A stretch of DNA of 64,000 nucleotides from CAVSJO01 sp963728445. Its GTDB lineage: Bacteria; Gemmatimonadota; Gemmatimonadetes; Longimicrobiales; RSA9. The notes below the pieces were generated by a model. It had not been told where the DNA came from and searched no databases. It saw only the letters and a program-made list of their open reading frames with translations. Positions 8,889 through 19,415 of the stretch are shown here, in pieces; position 1 is the stretch's first letter, and each line of letters begins with the position of its first letter. The position numbers and the translations under genes were made by a program. The stretch lies in assembly GCA_963728445.1 (NCBI GenBank), contig CAVSJO010000001.1, positions 404,605-468,604 on the forward strand, in the 5' to 3' direction.

Positions 8889-8921
8889 CGCGGCGTTCGG
8901 ACGCAACGCAAGGGAGAGCCT

Positions 8922-10334
8922 GTGCGCACCAAGATCGTCTCGACGGTGGGACCGTCCACCGCCTCCGCGGAAACCATCATCGCCCTGGCCCGCGCGGGCG
9001 TCGACGTGTTCCGCATCAACTTCGCCCACGGCCAGCACGACGAGCACGAGCGCGTCATCCGCTGGGTGCGGCAGGCCGGCGCCGAGCTGGCCAAGCCCCT
9101 CGCCGTCCTCGCCGACCTGGCGGGCCCGAAGATCCGCATCGGGGACCTGGCCGAGCCGTTCGGGTTGGTCGAGGAGACGACGGTCACGCTGGCGCCGGAG
9201 GCGGAGGCGAAGGAAGGCGAGATCCCGACGACGTACGCGGACCTGGCCGCCGACGTGCGCGTCGGAGGCCGCGTGCTGCTGGACGACGGCCTCATGGAGC
9301 TGGTGGTCGAGCGCGTCGAGGCGCCGCGCGTCTACGCCCGCGTGATCCGCGGCGGCATGCTGAACGCGCACAAGGGCATGAACCTGCCGGGCGCCAGCGT
9401 GAGCGCTCCGTCGCTCACGCAGAAGGACATCGCCGACCTGCGCTTCGCCATCGCCCACGGCGTCGACTACATCGGTCTGTCCTTCGTGCAGCGGGCCGAG
9501 GACGTGATGGACCTGCGCCGGCGGATCCCGGAAGGTCCGCTGGTGGTGGCGAAGATCGAGAAGGACGTCGCCGTCGAGAACATCGAGAAGATCCTGGTGG
9601 CGACGGACGCCGTCATGGTCGCCCGTGGGGACCTGGGCGTGGAGCTGCCCTTCGAGCAGGTGCCCATCGCCCAGAAGCGCATCATCCAGCTCGCGAACCT
9701 GTACGGCCGCCCGGTCATCACCGCCACGCAGATGCTGGAGTCGATGGTGAACGTGCCGCGGCCGACGCGGGCGGAGGTGAGCGACGTCGCCAACGCGCTC
9801 TTCGACGGGACCGACGCCGTCATGCTGTCCCAGGAGACGGCCATCGGCCGCTACCCGGTGCTGGCGGTCGAGGCCATGGCGCGGATCGGCGCGGAGATCG
9901 AGCGGTCGAGCGCGTTCGAGCAGGGGCCGAAGTACGACATCCCGATCCTGGAGAACCTGCGGGCCGGGGCCACGCCGACGGAGCACGCCGTGGCGGCGGC
10001 GACGGTGGAGGCGGTCCGGCTGCTGGGTGCTCCGGCGATCGTGACGCTGACGACGACGGGCTTCTCGGCGCGCCTGGTCTCGTCCTACCGGCCGCCGGTC
10101 CCGATCATCGCCGTGTGCGATCGGGAGGTCACGTTCCGCCAGCTCGCGCTGGTCTGGGGCGTGCACCCGGTGCTGTGGGACGGGGACGTCACGTACGGCG
10201 GCATGCTCGAGGCGGCGCGGCAGTTCCTGGTCCGCCAGGGCATCGCCCAGCGCAGCGCCCGCGTGGTCGTCACGGCGGGCTACCCGTTCCACGTGCGCGG
10301 CACGACGAACATGATGCGCGTCGAGGTCCTGTGA
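8922..10334 (+). CDS. pyk: Pyruvate kinase
   Basis: Catalyses transfer of phosphate from phosphoenolpyruvate to ADP, the last step of glycolysis, in the cytoplasm. Length is 470 aa, normal for bacterial enzymes. The N-terminus MRTKIVSTVGPSTAS and the motif RINFAHGQHDEH belong to the barrel. The PK signature region is VVAKIEKDVAVENIEKIL, followed by VARGDLGVELPFEQVP and the metal/phosphate segment ATQMLESM. The C-terminal domain (FSARLVSSYRPPVPIIAV) is present. The GTG start is preceded by agggagagc, a good ribosome-binding site. Its stop overlaps the start of the next gene (GTGA), so the MBL-fold hydrolase is translationally coupled. Glucose-6-phosphate isomerase follows, making a small central-carbon cluster. 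Confidence 0.97.
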   Translation: MRTKIVSTVGPSTASAETIIALARAGVDVFRINFAHGQHDEHERVIRWVRQAGAELAKPLAVLADLAGPKIRIGDLAEPFGLVEETTVTLAPEAEAKEGEIPTTYADLAADVRVGGRVLLDDGLMELVVERVEAPRVYARVIRGGMLNAHKGMNLPGASVSAPSLTQKDIADLRFAIAHGVDYIGLSFVQRAEDVMDLRRRIPEGPLVVAKIEKDVAVENIEKILVATDAVMVARGDLGVELPFEQVPIAQKRIIQLANLYGRPVITATQMLESMVNVPRPTRAEVSDVANALFDGTDAVMLSQETAIGRYPVLAVEAMARIGAEIERSSAFEQGPKYDIPILENLRAGATPTEHAVAAATVEAVRLLGAPAIVTLTTTGFSARLVSSYRPPVPIIAVCDREVTFRQLALVWGVHPVLWDGDVTYGGMLEAARQFLVRQGIAQRSARVVVTAGYPFHVRGTTNMMRVEVL

Positions 10335-11110
10335 AGCTTCGCTTCCTCGGCACCGGCACGTCCTTCGGCGTGCCCGTCGTGGGATGCGAGTGCCCGCGCT
10401 GCACGTCGGGCGACCCCCGGGACCGGCGCACGCGCCACGCCGCGCTGCTGGAAGGCGACGACGGCCGCCGCGTGCTCGTCGACACCCCGCCCGAGCTGCG
10501 CCTCCAGCTCCTGGACGCCGGCGTCGACGACCTGGACGCCCTGTGGATCACCCACGAGCACGCGGACCACACGGCCGGGCTCGACGACCTGCGCATCTTC
10601 TCCGCCCGCCGGCGCGAGCCCTTTCCCGCCTGGACCGCCGAGCCCGTCGCCCGCATCCTGCGCCAGCGCTTCGCCTACATCTTCGACGCGGGCGTGCGGC
10701 CGCCGGAGGGCACGACCAAGCCCGAGCTCCGGCTGCACACGTTCGAGCCTTTCGAGGCCGTCGACGTCGCCGGCTTCACCATGCTGCCGCTGCCCGTGCC
10801 CCACGGCGACATCGACGTCTACGGCTTCCGCACGGGCCGCCTCGGCTACCTCACGGACGTCGGCAGCGTCCCCGCGCGCGTCCGCGAAGCCCTGCGCGGC
10901 GTCGACGTGCTCGTCCTCTCGGCGCTCTGGTTCGGTCGGCCGCACCCGACGCACCTGACGGTCGAACAGGCCGTGGACGTGGCCCGGGACATCGGCGCGG
11001 AACGGACCTTTCTGACGCATCTGACGCACCGGGTCGGGCACGCCGAGCTGCAGGAGAAGCTGCCGACGGGCGTCGCCCCGGCCCACGACGGACTGACCCT
11101 CACGATCTGA
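10331..11110 (+). CDS. MBL-fold metallo-hydrolase, PhnP-like
   Basis: This is a 259-aa cytoplasmic metallo-beta-lactamase superfamily hydrolase. The opening MKLRFLGTGTSFGVPVVGC and the Cys pair CECPRC resemble the PhnP / RNase Z-like subgroup, whose members cleave phosphodiesters including cyclic phosphates. The metal motif is THEHADHTAGLDDLR (HxHxDH), with further ligands in LPVPHGD, YLTDVG and FLTHLTHRVGH. It starts with GTG overlapping the pyruvate kinase stop and ends six bases before glucose-6-phosphate isomerase. It therefore probably belongs to the same transcript, but the family assignment does not give a substrate. Confidence 0.88.
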   Translation: MKLRFLGTGTSFGVPVVGCECPRCTSGDPRDRRTRHAALLEGDDGRRVLVDTPPELRLQLLDAGVDDLDALWITHEHADHTAGLDDLRIFSARRREPFPAWTAEPVARILRQRFAYIFDAGVRPPEGTTKPELRLHTFEPFEAVDVAGFTMLPLPVPHGDIDVYGFRTGRLGYLTDVGSVPARVREALRGVDVLVLSALWFGRPHPTHLTVEQAVDVARDIGAERTFLTHLTHRVGHAELQEKLPTGVAPAHDGLTLTI

Positions 11111-11116
11111 GCGACC

Positions 11117-12520
11117 ATGGCCCAGCCCCTCGATCTCGACTTCGCCAACATGCTCGCGCCGCAGCTCGGCGGCCGGGGCATCGACCCCGACAGCCTGGAC
11201 CGCGCGGCCGACGACTTCAAGGAGGTGCACCGCGCCTTCCGCGCCCGGGCCGACGCCGGCGAGCTGGGCTTCCTCGAGCTGCCGTCCCAGACGGAGACGG
11301 TGGAGCAGATCCGGCGCATCGCGGACGCGCTGGCCGGCGTCAACGAGGTCGTCGTCGTGCTCGGCATCGGCGGCTCCGCCCTCGGCACCATCGCCATGCG
11401 GGACGCCCTGCTGCCGCCCTTCTGGAACGAGCTGGACGACGAGGCCCGGGACTACTTCCCCCGCCTGTACGTCCTCGACAACGTGGACCCGTCCACCGTC
11501 GGGCCCCTCCTCGACCGGCTGCCCCTCGGCCGCACCCTCTTCGACGTCGTCTCCAAGTCCGGCACGACCGCCGAGACCATGTCCCAGTTCCTCATCGTCC
11601 GGGACCGCCTCGTCGCTGCGCTGGGCGACGACGGCTACCGCAGCCAGCTCCTCTTCACCACCGATCCGGAGAACGGCGTGCTCCGTCGCCTCTCCAAGGA
11701 GGAGGGGATCACGGCGCTGCCCGTGCCGCCGAACGTGGGCGGCCGCTTCAGCGTCCTCTCCGCCGTCGGCCTGCTCCCCGCCGCCATGGTCGGCATCGAC
11801 ATCGACGGCCTCCTCGGGGGCGCACGGGACATGATCCGCCGCTGCGACTCCGGCGAGCTCCTCGAGAACCCCGCCGGCCTCTTCGCAGTCCTCCAGCACG
11901 CGGCCGCCACCGAGAAGGACGCGCCCGTGCAGGTCATGATGGCCTACAGCGACCGCCTGTACGGCGCCGCCGACTGGTTCCGGCAGCTTTGGGCCGAGAG
12001 CCTGGGCAAGCGACAGGACCGGCAGGGCAGGGACGTCTTCCGCGGCCCCACGCCCGTGAAGGCGCTGGGCGCCACGGACCAGCACTCCCAGGTCCAGCTC
12101 TACATGGAGGGCCCCTTCGACAAGACGATCACGCTGCTGTCCGTCGAGGACCTGGGCGACGACGTGGCCATCCCCGAGGGCCAGTACGCCGACATCGACG
12201 CCCTCGCCTATCTCGGCGGCAAGAGCCTCGGCCGTCTGCTCCACGCCGAGCGCAGGGCCACCGCCGCCGCCCTGGCCCGCCACGGCCGCATGAACATGAC
12301 CCTCACGCTGCCGGACGTGTCCGCCCATTCCCTCGGCCAGCTCTTCATGCTCCTCGAGATCGCCACCGCGTACTCCGGCGAGCTCTACGACGTGAACCCC
12401 CTCGACCAGCCTGGAGTCGAGCTCGGCAAGCGCCTCACGTACGGGCTCATGGGACGGAAGGGCTACGCGTCCGAAGAGGGTGAGTCGGAGGCCGGCGCGT
12501 CGGAGGGCGACGGCGCTTGA
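11117..12520 (+). CDS. pgi: Glucose-6-phosphate isomerase
   Basis: Interconverts glucose-6-phosphate and fructose-6-phosphate in the cytoplasm. The 467-aa protein has the SIS-fold motifs GIGGSALGT, SKSGTTAETMSQFL and the phosphate-binding ATDQHSQVQLYMEGP near the middle, with a catalytic-type histidine region toward the C-terminus. Length fits the shorter bacterial type. The ATG lies six bases after the preceding stop and has an adequate upstream site. The C-terminus ends in a loose Glu/Ser/Gly-rich tail (EGESEAGASEGDG). Its last 40 bases overlap the open frame of an aminotransferase remnant, which suggests that a deletion joined the two. Confidence 0.96.
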   Translation: MAQPLDLDFANMLAPQLGGRGIDPDSLDRAADDFKEVHRAFRARADAGELGFLELPSQTETVEQIRRIADALAGVNEVVVVLGIGGSALGTIAMRDALLPPFWNELDDEARDYFPRLYVLDNVDPSTVGPLLDRLPLGRTLFDVVSKSGTTAETMSQFLIVRDRLVAALGDDGYRSQLLFTTDPENGVLRRLSKEEGITALPVPPNVGGRFSVLSAVGLLPAAMVGIDIDGLLGGARDMIRRCDSGELLENPAGLFAVLQHAAATEKDAPVQVMMAYSDRLYGAADWFRQLWAESLGKRQDRQGRDVFRGPTPVKALGATDQHSQVQLYMEGPFDKTITLLSVEDLGDDVAIPEGQYADIDALAYLGGKSLGRLLHAERRATAAALARHGRMNMTLTLPDVSAHSLGQLFMLLEIATAYSGELYDVNPLDQPGVELGKRLTYGLMGRKGYASEEGESEAGASEGDGA

Positions 12521-12743
12521 TAGCCTTCGCCGGCTCGAGCTCGGCGTCGAGCTGGGCTACCGGGTGGAGGAGGGGCGCTGGGGCCGGGACGAGCTGGCGG
12601 GCGCCGAGGAGGCGTTCGCCACGAGGACGGGCCAGGGCGTCGTGCCCATCACGTCCCTCGACGGACGCGCGTTCCCGGCGTCCGAGGCTGCGCCCCGGCT
12701 CTTCGACGCGTACTGGCGCCGGGTGGCGGAGGAGGCGGAGTAG
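12480..12743 (+). pseudogene. Remnant of a class IV aminotransferase (C-terminal end)
   Basis: The open frame of 87 codons overlaps the end of pgi. From about 12519 its translation (LRRLELGVELGYRVEEG, then EEAFATRTGQGVVPITSLDG) resembles the last 60-70 residues of PLP-dependent fold-type IV enzymes such as branched-chain aminotransferase or 4-amino-4-deoxychorismate lyase. In those enzymes the region after the PLP lysine reads L-E-A-E-V-F-x-T-x-x-x-x-V-x-P-V. The PLP-binding Lys and the whole N-terminal domain are absent, and pgi occupies the space where they would be. I read it as a 5'-truncated relic, although a short expressed protein cannot be excluded. The assignment is from pattern recognition only. 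Confidence 0.5.
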
Positions 12744-12820
12744 CCCCGCACGGCCCGGGGAACGGATGTTGCACCTGCTGACCGCCTCTCACGCCGGCAG
12801 GAGAACCAGCGACGCCGCAC

Positions 12821-13579
12821 ATGCCCGAACTCGACACCCGGGGTACCCTCACCGAAGACGCGATCCTCGCGACCCGCTACCGGTCCGCGAGCCGCATCGC
12901 CGATGACCTCAGCCACGAGATCAAGAACCCGCTCCACGCCATGGTCATCAACCTGGAGCTGGTCAAGCGGAAGATCGTATCCGGCGAAGCGGAAGCCGCG
13001 CTGCAGCGGGCCGCGATCGTGGAAGAGGAGGTGCGGCGGGTGCACCGGCTGACCGATTCCGTGCTGCGGCTGCTCCGCCCCTCCCCCGAGCCTGCCACGC
13101 CCGTCGACGTGGACACCGTGCTGGCGGACCTGCTGCCGGTGCTGGAGGCGGCGGCCAAGGTCGCCCGGGTCCGCTTCGTGGCCGAGCCCCTGGGCGACTT
13201 CTGCCGCGTGCGGGCGCTGGCCTCGGACGTCCGCCAGGCGGTGCTCTGCGTGTTCCTGAACGCTCTGGACGCGGCGAGCGCCGGGGCGGAGGCGGGCGGC
13301 CGCGAGGGCCGCATCGAGCTGTCCTGCTCCGTCCGCGGGGACAGCGTGCGCATCCGCGTCGCGGACAACGGGCCCGGCGTGCCCGCGGTGGCGGGCGGCC
13401 GGCTCGGCGAGCCCGGCTTCACGACGCGACCCGGCGCGGCGGGGATGGGGCTCGCCGTGACCCGGCACCTGCTGGCGGAGGCCGGCGGACGCCTGGAATG
13501 GGAGCCCGCTCCCGAGGTTCCGGAGGCGCCCGGCGGGGCCGCTTTCGTCCTCGTATATCCCCGCGTGAACGGCGCTTGA
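12821..13579 (+). CDS. Soluble sensor histidine kinase without a recognisable sensor domain
   Basis: This is a 252-aa two-component kinase. The H-box is DDLSHEIKNPLHAMV, with phosphoacceptor His32. ATP-binding boxes follow: N-box FLNALDAAS, G1 VADNGPGVP and G2 GMGLAVTRHLL. Only about 30 residues precede the H-box and there is no membrane segment or PAS/GAF domain. The input must come from a partner protein or from the dimer itself, as in NtrB-like soluble kinases with lost N-termini. Start ATG follows agaaccagcgacgccgcac. The sigma-54 response regulator begins 89 bases downstream on the same strand, almost certainly its cognate regulator. Confidence 0.92.
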   Translation: MPELDTRGTLTEDAILATRYRSASRIADDLSHEIKNPLHAMVINLELVKRKIVSGEAEAALQRAAIVEEEVRRVHRLTDSVLRLLRPSPEPATPVDVDTVLADLLPVLEAAAKVARVRFVAEPLGDFCRVRALASDVRQAVLCVFLNALDAASAGAEAGGREGRIELSCSVRGDSVRIRVADNGPGVPAVAGGRLGEPGFTTRPGAAGMGLAVTRHLLAEAGGRLEWEPAPEVPEAPGGAAFVLVYPRVNGA

Positions 13580-13668
13580 CCCTTCGGCGCGATCGGGGGT
13601 ACCTTCCCTCGGCACCGGGCGGCCCGGCAGTCCTGCACGCCGCCCACCTCCCCGTGTGAAGACCGACT

Positions 13669-15198
<1,530 letters not shown>

Positions 15199-15267
15199 CC
15201 GCCGGCCCCGGGCGGAGGGGCCGCGCCCGCTGGCGCGGACGGACGCTGAGGTGAAAAGGAGCGATCG

Positions 15268-15669
15268 ATGGGAGATCGGGACGAGTGCATCGTGGTCGAG
15301 GAGCGGGGCGGGTCCTTCTCCGGGTTCCTGTGGGGCGCGCTGATCGGCGCGGCGGCCATGCTCATGCTGGCGCCGCGCTCAGGGGAGGAGACGCTCCGCC
15401 GCCTGTCGGAGACGGGCCGGAAGCTGCGCGGCCGCGCCGAGGGCAGGTGGGACGACGTCGAGTCCACGGTCCGGGACCGCTACGGCGAGGTCCGCAGTGA
15501 GGTGGGCGGGCACGTGTCCGCCGCACGCCACGCCTTCGAGACGGGCGTGGATACGGGCCGGCGCGCCGTGCGCGAGACGCGCGACGCCGTCCGCTCCGAC
15601 TACGAGGCCCGGCGGCCCCGGTCCGACGGCGAATCCGGGACGTCGGAGGACGTCGGATCCGGCGACTGA
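15268..15669 (+). CDS. YtxH-domain protein
   Basis: This 133-aa protein has one N-terminal membrane segment (FSGFLWGALIGAAAMLMLAP) followed directly by RSGEETLRRL, the pattern of YtxH-like general-stress proteins. The rest is a long amphipathic helix rich in Arg and Glu, with repeats such as TGRRAVRETRDAVRSDYEARR, likely a coiled coil in the cytoplasm. The ATG has gaaaaggagcg upstream. It ends 27 bases before a YihY/BrkB gene and may be co-transcribed with it. The biochemical function of the family is unknown. Confidence 0.8.
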   Translation: MGDRDECIVVEERGGSFSGFLWGALIGAAAMLMLAPRSGEETLRRLSETGRKLRGRAEGRWDDVESTVRDRYGEVRSEVGGHVSAARHAFETGVDTGRRAVRETRDAVRSDYEARRPRSDGESGTSEDVGSGD

Positions 15670-15696
15670 TCCGCCCTCGCCGCCGTCGCCACTCCC

Positions 15697-16644
15697 ATGA
15701 GTGAGCCTTCCGGGCGGCAGCTCGAGGGAGCCGCCCCCGGACCCGGCCTGCCCGCCGATCGCAGCCGCTGGTTCCGGGTGCGTCACTTCTTCGCCCTGGT
15801 CTACGAGAAGGCCGGCGACGACGAGATCTTCTTCCTGGCCGGCGCCATCGCGTTCAACGTGGTGGTGGCCTTCGCGCCCATGGTCCTCGCCGTGCTCGGC
15901 ATCGCCGGCACCGTCCTGAGCCTCCACTCCACGGATCCGAGCCAGACGCTCGAGCACATCATCGTCCAGAACCTGCCGCCCCTGGGCGTGGATTCCCGCC
16001 AGGCCATCAGCACGTGGCTGGACAACCTCATACACGACGCGCCCAAGCTCATCGGCATCAGCACCATCGTCTTCATGTGGCTGGCGACGCGCCTCATCGG
16101 CACGCTCCGCACCGCGCTGCGCCAGGTGTTCGACGTCCACCGCGACCGCGGGATCATTGCCGGCAAGATCTTCGACCTGCGCATGGTCTTCGTCACCGGC
16201 CTGCTCTTCACCGTGAACGTCGGCCTCACGCTCGGGCTCGGCCTGCTCCGCAACGCCGGCATGAACGTCCTCGGCTTCCTCGGCGCCGGGCAGGGGCAGA
16301 TCTCCTTCGTGGAGGCGGCGTGGCCGCGGGTGATCGCCTTCTTCTTCCTCTGGACCACGTTCGTCCTGGTCTACCGCTATCTGCCGGCCCGTCGGACCTC
16401 GTGGCGGACGTCCCTCATCGCGGCCACGTTCACGGCCGCCATGTCCGAGGTGCTGAAGGAGGTCTTCGCCTGGTACGTCGGCTCCGTGGCCGACTACGGC
16501 TCGACGTACGGCAACGTTGCCGCGTTCATCGTCCTCGTCCTGTGGATCTACTACACGTCCGTGGTGTTCGTACTGGGCGGAGAGGTCGCCCAGGTCACCG
16601 CGATGCAGCGCGTGCGAAGGCGGCAGAAGGAGCGGCTGCGGTGA
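15697..16644 (+). CDS. YihY/virulence factor BrkB family membrane protein
   Basis: This is a 315-aa inner-membrane protein with about six hydrophobic segments. Family-typical stretches are FFLAGAIAFNVVVAFAPMVL at residues 47-66, TRLIGTLRTALRQVFDV, and the C-terminal YGSTYGNVAAFIVLVLWIYY followed by VFVLGGEVAQV. Members were once named RNase BN by mistake and are now regarded as transporters or envelope proteins of unknown substrate. The start is an ATG shortly after the YtxH gene. The downstream smpB starts about 55 bases after the stop. Confidence 0.93.
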   Translation: MSEPSGRQLEGAAPGPGLPADRSRWFRVRHFFALVYEKAGDDEIFFLAGAIAFNVVVAFAPMVLAVLGIAGTVLSLHSTDPSQTLEHIIVQNLPPLGVDSRQAISTWLDNLIHDAPKLIGISTIVFMWLATRLIGTLRTALRQVFDVHRDRGIIAGKIFDLRMVFVTGLLFTVNVGLTLGLGLLRNAGMNVLGFLGAGQGQISFVEAAWPRVIAFFFLWTTFVLVYRYLPARRTSWRTSLIAATFTAAMSEVLKEVFAWYVGSVADYGSTYGNVAAFIVLVLWIYYTSVVFVLGGEVAQVTAMQRVRRRQKERLR

Positions 16645-16699
16645 GGCGGCGTCGCCCCGCGCCTACTGCTACGTTCCCCGTTCCCCTACATTCCCGGTC

Positions 16700-17176
16700 A
16701 TGAGCAGCAAATCCCCAGACGACGGCCGCAAGGTCGTGGCCCGCAACCGCAAAGCCCTGCATGAGTACGAGATCCTCGACCGCTGGGAGGCCGGGCTCGT
16801 GCTGCGCGGGCCGGAGGTCAAGTCCATCCGGGACGCCAAGGTCAACCTGGGGGACGCCTTCGCCCGCGTGGAGAACGGGGAGGTGTGGCTCTACAATCTG
16901 CACGTGACGCCCTACAGCCAGGCGACCGCCTGGTCCGCGCCCGACCCCCTGCGCACGCGCAAGCTGCTCATGACGAAGCAGCAGATCCGCAAGCTCGTCG
17001 GATCCGTCCAGGAGAAGGGCCTCACCCTCGTCCCTCTGGACCTCTACTTCCGCCGGGGCTACGCCAAGGTCACCCTCGCCCTCGCCCGCGGGAAGAAGCT
17101 CCACGACAAGCGCGAATCGCTCAAGCGACGGGCCGCCGAGCGGGACGTCGAGCGCGCCTTCAAGGGACAGCCGTGA
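16700..17176 (+). CDS. smpB: SsrA-binding protein SmpB
   Basis: SmpB binds tmRNA and delivers it to stalled ribosomes for trans-translation. The 158-aa length is normal. Family motifs are clear: RNRKALHEYEILDRWEAGLV, LRGPEVKSIRDAKVNL, DAFARVENGEVWLYNLHV, LDLYFRRGYAKVTLALARGKKLHDKRE (split here as LDLYFRRGYAKV and LARGKKLHDKR), with a basic C-terminal tail. The ATG was chosen because it directly precedes the conserved core; the open frame upstream overlaps brkB and is not conserved. Its TGA overlaps the GTG of the amidase gene. No ssrA gene was found in the window. Confidence 0.97.
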   Translation: MSSKSPDDGRKVVARNRKALHEYEILDRWEAGLVLRGPEVKSIRDAKVNLGDAFARVENGEVWLYNLHVTPYSQATAWSAPDPLRTRKLLMTKQQIRKLVGSVQEKGLTLVPLDLYFRRGYAKVTLALARGKKLHDKRESLKRRAAERDVERAFKGQP

Positions 17177-18465
17177 CGCCGGGGACGCTCCGCAGGCCAC
17201 GTCCGGCGTCCCGCCTCACGGCCGCCGTCCGGGCGCCGCTCCTTCTCCTGCTCGTCTTTCTGGCGACGTCGCCGGGCGGCATCGCGGCGCAGGCCGCCCC
17301 CTCGCTGCGCGTGGTATACGGCGGCGCGCCCCCGGCCGCACCGCGCGCCTTCACGCCCGACACGTCCCGGGGCGCGCCCGCCTACGGCGCCGACGCCCTC
17401 GCGGCCGTCGGTGCCACCGTCCGCCTGACCGACTGCGGCGCCCGCGTGCTCCTCCTCGGGGACACGCTGGAGTTCGAGAGCCTCTCACCCTTCGTGGACG
17501 GCTCCGTACAGGTGCAGCTGCCCGCCGCCTTCTACCGCCGCGGCGACGCCGCCTTCTGGCCCCGCGCCTTCTTCACCGACTGGCTGCCCGCCCGCTACCC
17601 GCAGGTCACGTGGACCGACGGCGCGCTGCGCGTGGGCGGGATCGTGGCCACGGCCGCTGACGCTGCCTCCGCGAAGTCCTCCGCGCCCTCCGCGCGATCC
17701 TCCGCGCCCTCCGCGCGAGCTCCGGAGCGGGTGGCGGCCGCGAAGCCCGGCGCCCCGCGCCGCCTCGTCGTCCTGGACGCCGGTCACGGCGGTCGTGACC
17801 CCGGCAAGATCGGTCCGGGCGGCGTGCGGGAGAAGGACGTGACGCTGTCCATCGCCACGCGCCTCGAAGGCGTGCTGAAGAGCCGCGGCTACGACGTGCG
17901 CATGACCCGCACGGCCGACACCCTCATCGACCTGGCCGACCGGCCGCGCATGGCCAACGACTGGAAGAACGGGCGGCCCGCCGCCCTGTTCATGTCCATC
18001 CACGCCAACGCGTTCCGCGGCCACGCCGAGGGCTTCGAGACGTACTTCCTCTCCGACGCCCGGACCGAGGACGAGCGCCGCGTGGCGGAGATGGAGAACG
18101 CCGCCGTCGCGTACGAGGAGACGCCCGCCGGCGGTCCGAAGACGGACGTCGGCGCCATCCTGAACTCGCTGCGCAACGACTACTACGTCCACGCGTCCGA
18201 CGACCTGGCGGAGTCCGTCCAGCGGCGCCTTGCCCGCATCGAGCCGGGGCCGAACCGGGGCGTGAAGCAGGCGGGCTTCCGCGTCCTCGTCGGCGCCTTC
18301 ATGCCCGCCGTGCTCGTGGAGACGGCGTTCATCTCCGATCGGGACGAGGAGCGCCTGCTGGCGACGGCGGCGTTCCAGCGCCGCATCGCCCAGGCGCTGG
18401 CCGACTCCATCGACGACTTCTTCGACGGCCACCAGCACCTGTGGGCCGCGACGGGGACGAAGTGA
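17173..18465 (+). CDS. N-acetylmuramoyl-L-alanine amidase (Amidase_3)
   Basis: This exported 430-aa peptidoglycan hydrolase cleaves the bond between MurNAc and L-Ala. The N-terminal signal peptide is APLLLLLVFLATSPGGIAAQ. It is followed by a region of about 120 residues resembling an AMIN-like or copper-amine-oxidase-N-like domain, then a Ser/Ala/Pro-rich linker. The linker is encoded by a 21-bp exact duplication (17677-17718). The catalytic domain has the zinc motif LDAGHGGRDPG, Glu in GVREKDVTLSIA, the ligand His in FMSIHANAF, and the C-terminal VLVETAFISDRDEE. The GTG start overlaps the smpB stop, and its own stop overlaps the pyrD start, so translation is coupled. Confidence 0.93.
   Translation: MTPGTLRRPRPASRLTAAVRAPLLLLLVFLATSPGGIAAQAAPSLRVVYGGAPPAAPRAFTPDTSRGAPAYGADALAAVGATVRLTDCGARVLLLGDTLEFESLSPFVDGSVQVQLPAAFYRRGDAAFWPRAFFTDWLPARYPQVTWTDGALRVGGIVATAADAASAKSSAPSARSSAPSARAPERVAAAKPGAPRRLVVLDAGHGGRDPGKIGPGGVREKDVTLSIATRLEGVLKSRGYDVRMTRTADTLIDLADRPRMANDWKNGRPAALFMSIHANAFRGHAEGFETYFLSDARTEDERRVAEMENAAVAYEETPAGGPKTDVGAILNSLRNDYYVHASDDLAESVQRRLARIEPGPNRGVKQAGFRVLVGAFMPAVLVETAFISDRDEERLLATAAFQRRIAQALADSIDDFFDGHQHLWAATGTK
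17677..17718 (+). repeat. 21-bp exact tandem duplication in the amidase linker
   Basis: Two identical 21-bp units beginning tcctccgcgccctccgcgcg lie head to tail. They encode Ser-Ser-Ala-Pro-Ser-Ala-Arg twice in the linker between the N-terminal region and the catalytic domain. The reading frame is preserved, so linker length can change without harm. Confidence 0.85.
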
Positions 18466-19395
18466 GCGCGCCGCGCCTCGCCCAGTCCCTCCTCGGCACC
18501 ACGTTCCAGAACCCGGTACTGCTGGCCGGCGGCACGTGCGGCTACGGCCGGGAGCTGGCGGGCCTGATCGACCTGGACGCCCTGGGCGGGCTGGTAACGA
18601 AGTCCGTCACCCCGGAGCCGCGGGCCGGCAACCCCGCGCCCCGGGTGGGCGAGTTCGCCGCCGGCATGATGAACTCCGTCGGCCTGGCGAACGTCGGGAT
18701 GGACGCGTTCGCCCGTGAGAAGCTGCCGTGGCTCGCGGAGAACCTGCGTTCCGCCCGGGTGCTCGTGAACGTGGCGGGCAAGACGGTGGAGGACTACCCG
18801 GCCGTGGTCGAGCGGCTCGACGGGCTGGACGGCTTCCTGGGCTACGAGGTCAACGTCTCGTGCCCCAACGTAAAGGCCGGCGGTGCCGATCTTCTGCACC
18901 CGGGACGACCTGCTCACCGAGGTCGTGCGGGCGTGCCGCGCCGCCACGCGCAGGCCGCTCTCCGTGAAGCTTTCGCCGAACGTGCCGGACGTCGGCCACG
19001 TCGCGGAGGTGGCGGTGGCGGCGGGCGCCGACGCGCTGACGCTCATCAACACCTTCCCCGGGCTGGTCTTCGACCTCGAGACGCGCCGGCCCGTGCTGGG
19101 CGCCGGGACGGGCGGGGTGAGCGGTCCGGCCGTGCTGCCCATGGGCGTGCACGCGGTGTGGCAGGCGCGCCGGCGGGTGGACGTGCCGATCCTGGGCGTG
19201 GGCGGCGTGCGCACGGGCGAGGACGCGCTGCAGTACGTGCTGGCGGGGGCGTCCCTCGTGCAGGTGGGAACGGCCTCCTTCGCGGATCCTGGCACCGCGC
19301 CTCGTGTATTGAACGAACTCGAACGCTGGCTGCGCCAGGAAGGCATCGGCAGCGTCGCCGAGCTCGTCGGCGCGGGCGCGTTCGAGCGCCCGTAG
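18462..19395 (+). pseudogene. pyrD: Dihydroorotate dehydrogenase (catalytic subunit), frameshifted
   Basis: Oxidises dihydroorotate to orotate in pyrimidine synthesis. The first 140 residues read normally: FQNPVLLAGGTCGYG, the substrate loop MMNSVGLANVGMDAF, and the active-site region EVNVSCPNVKAGG. At about 18877-18884 the frame changes. The continuation in the +1 frame (TRDDLLTEVVRACRAATRRPLSVKLSPNVPDVGHVAEVA) has the expected KLSPNV, TLINTF, GGVSGPAVLPM and GGVRTGEDALQYVLAGAS motifs. One base too many, or two too few, in the ggccggcgg run explains it. The pattern looks like the PyrD type that works with a PyrK subunit; pyrK is not in the window. The GTG start overlaps the amidase stop, and pyrF follows, so the operon context argues the gene is needed and the lesion may be an assembly error. 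Confidence 0.87.
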
Positions 19396-19415
19396 CTGCT
19401 CAACCGGAAAGGGAC

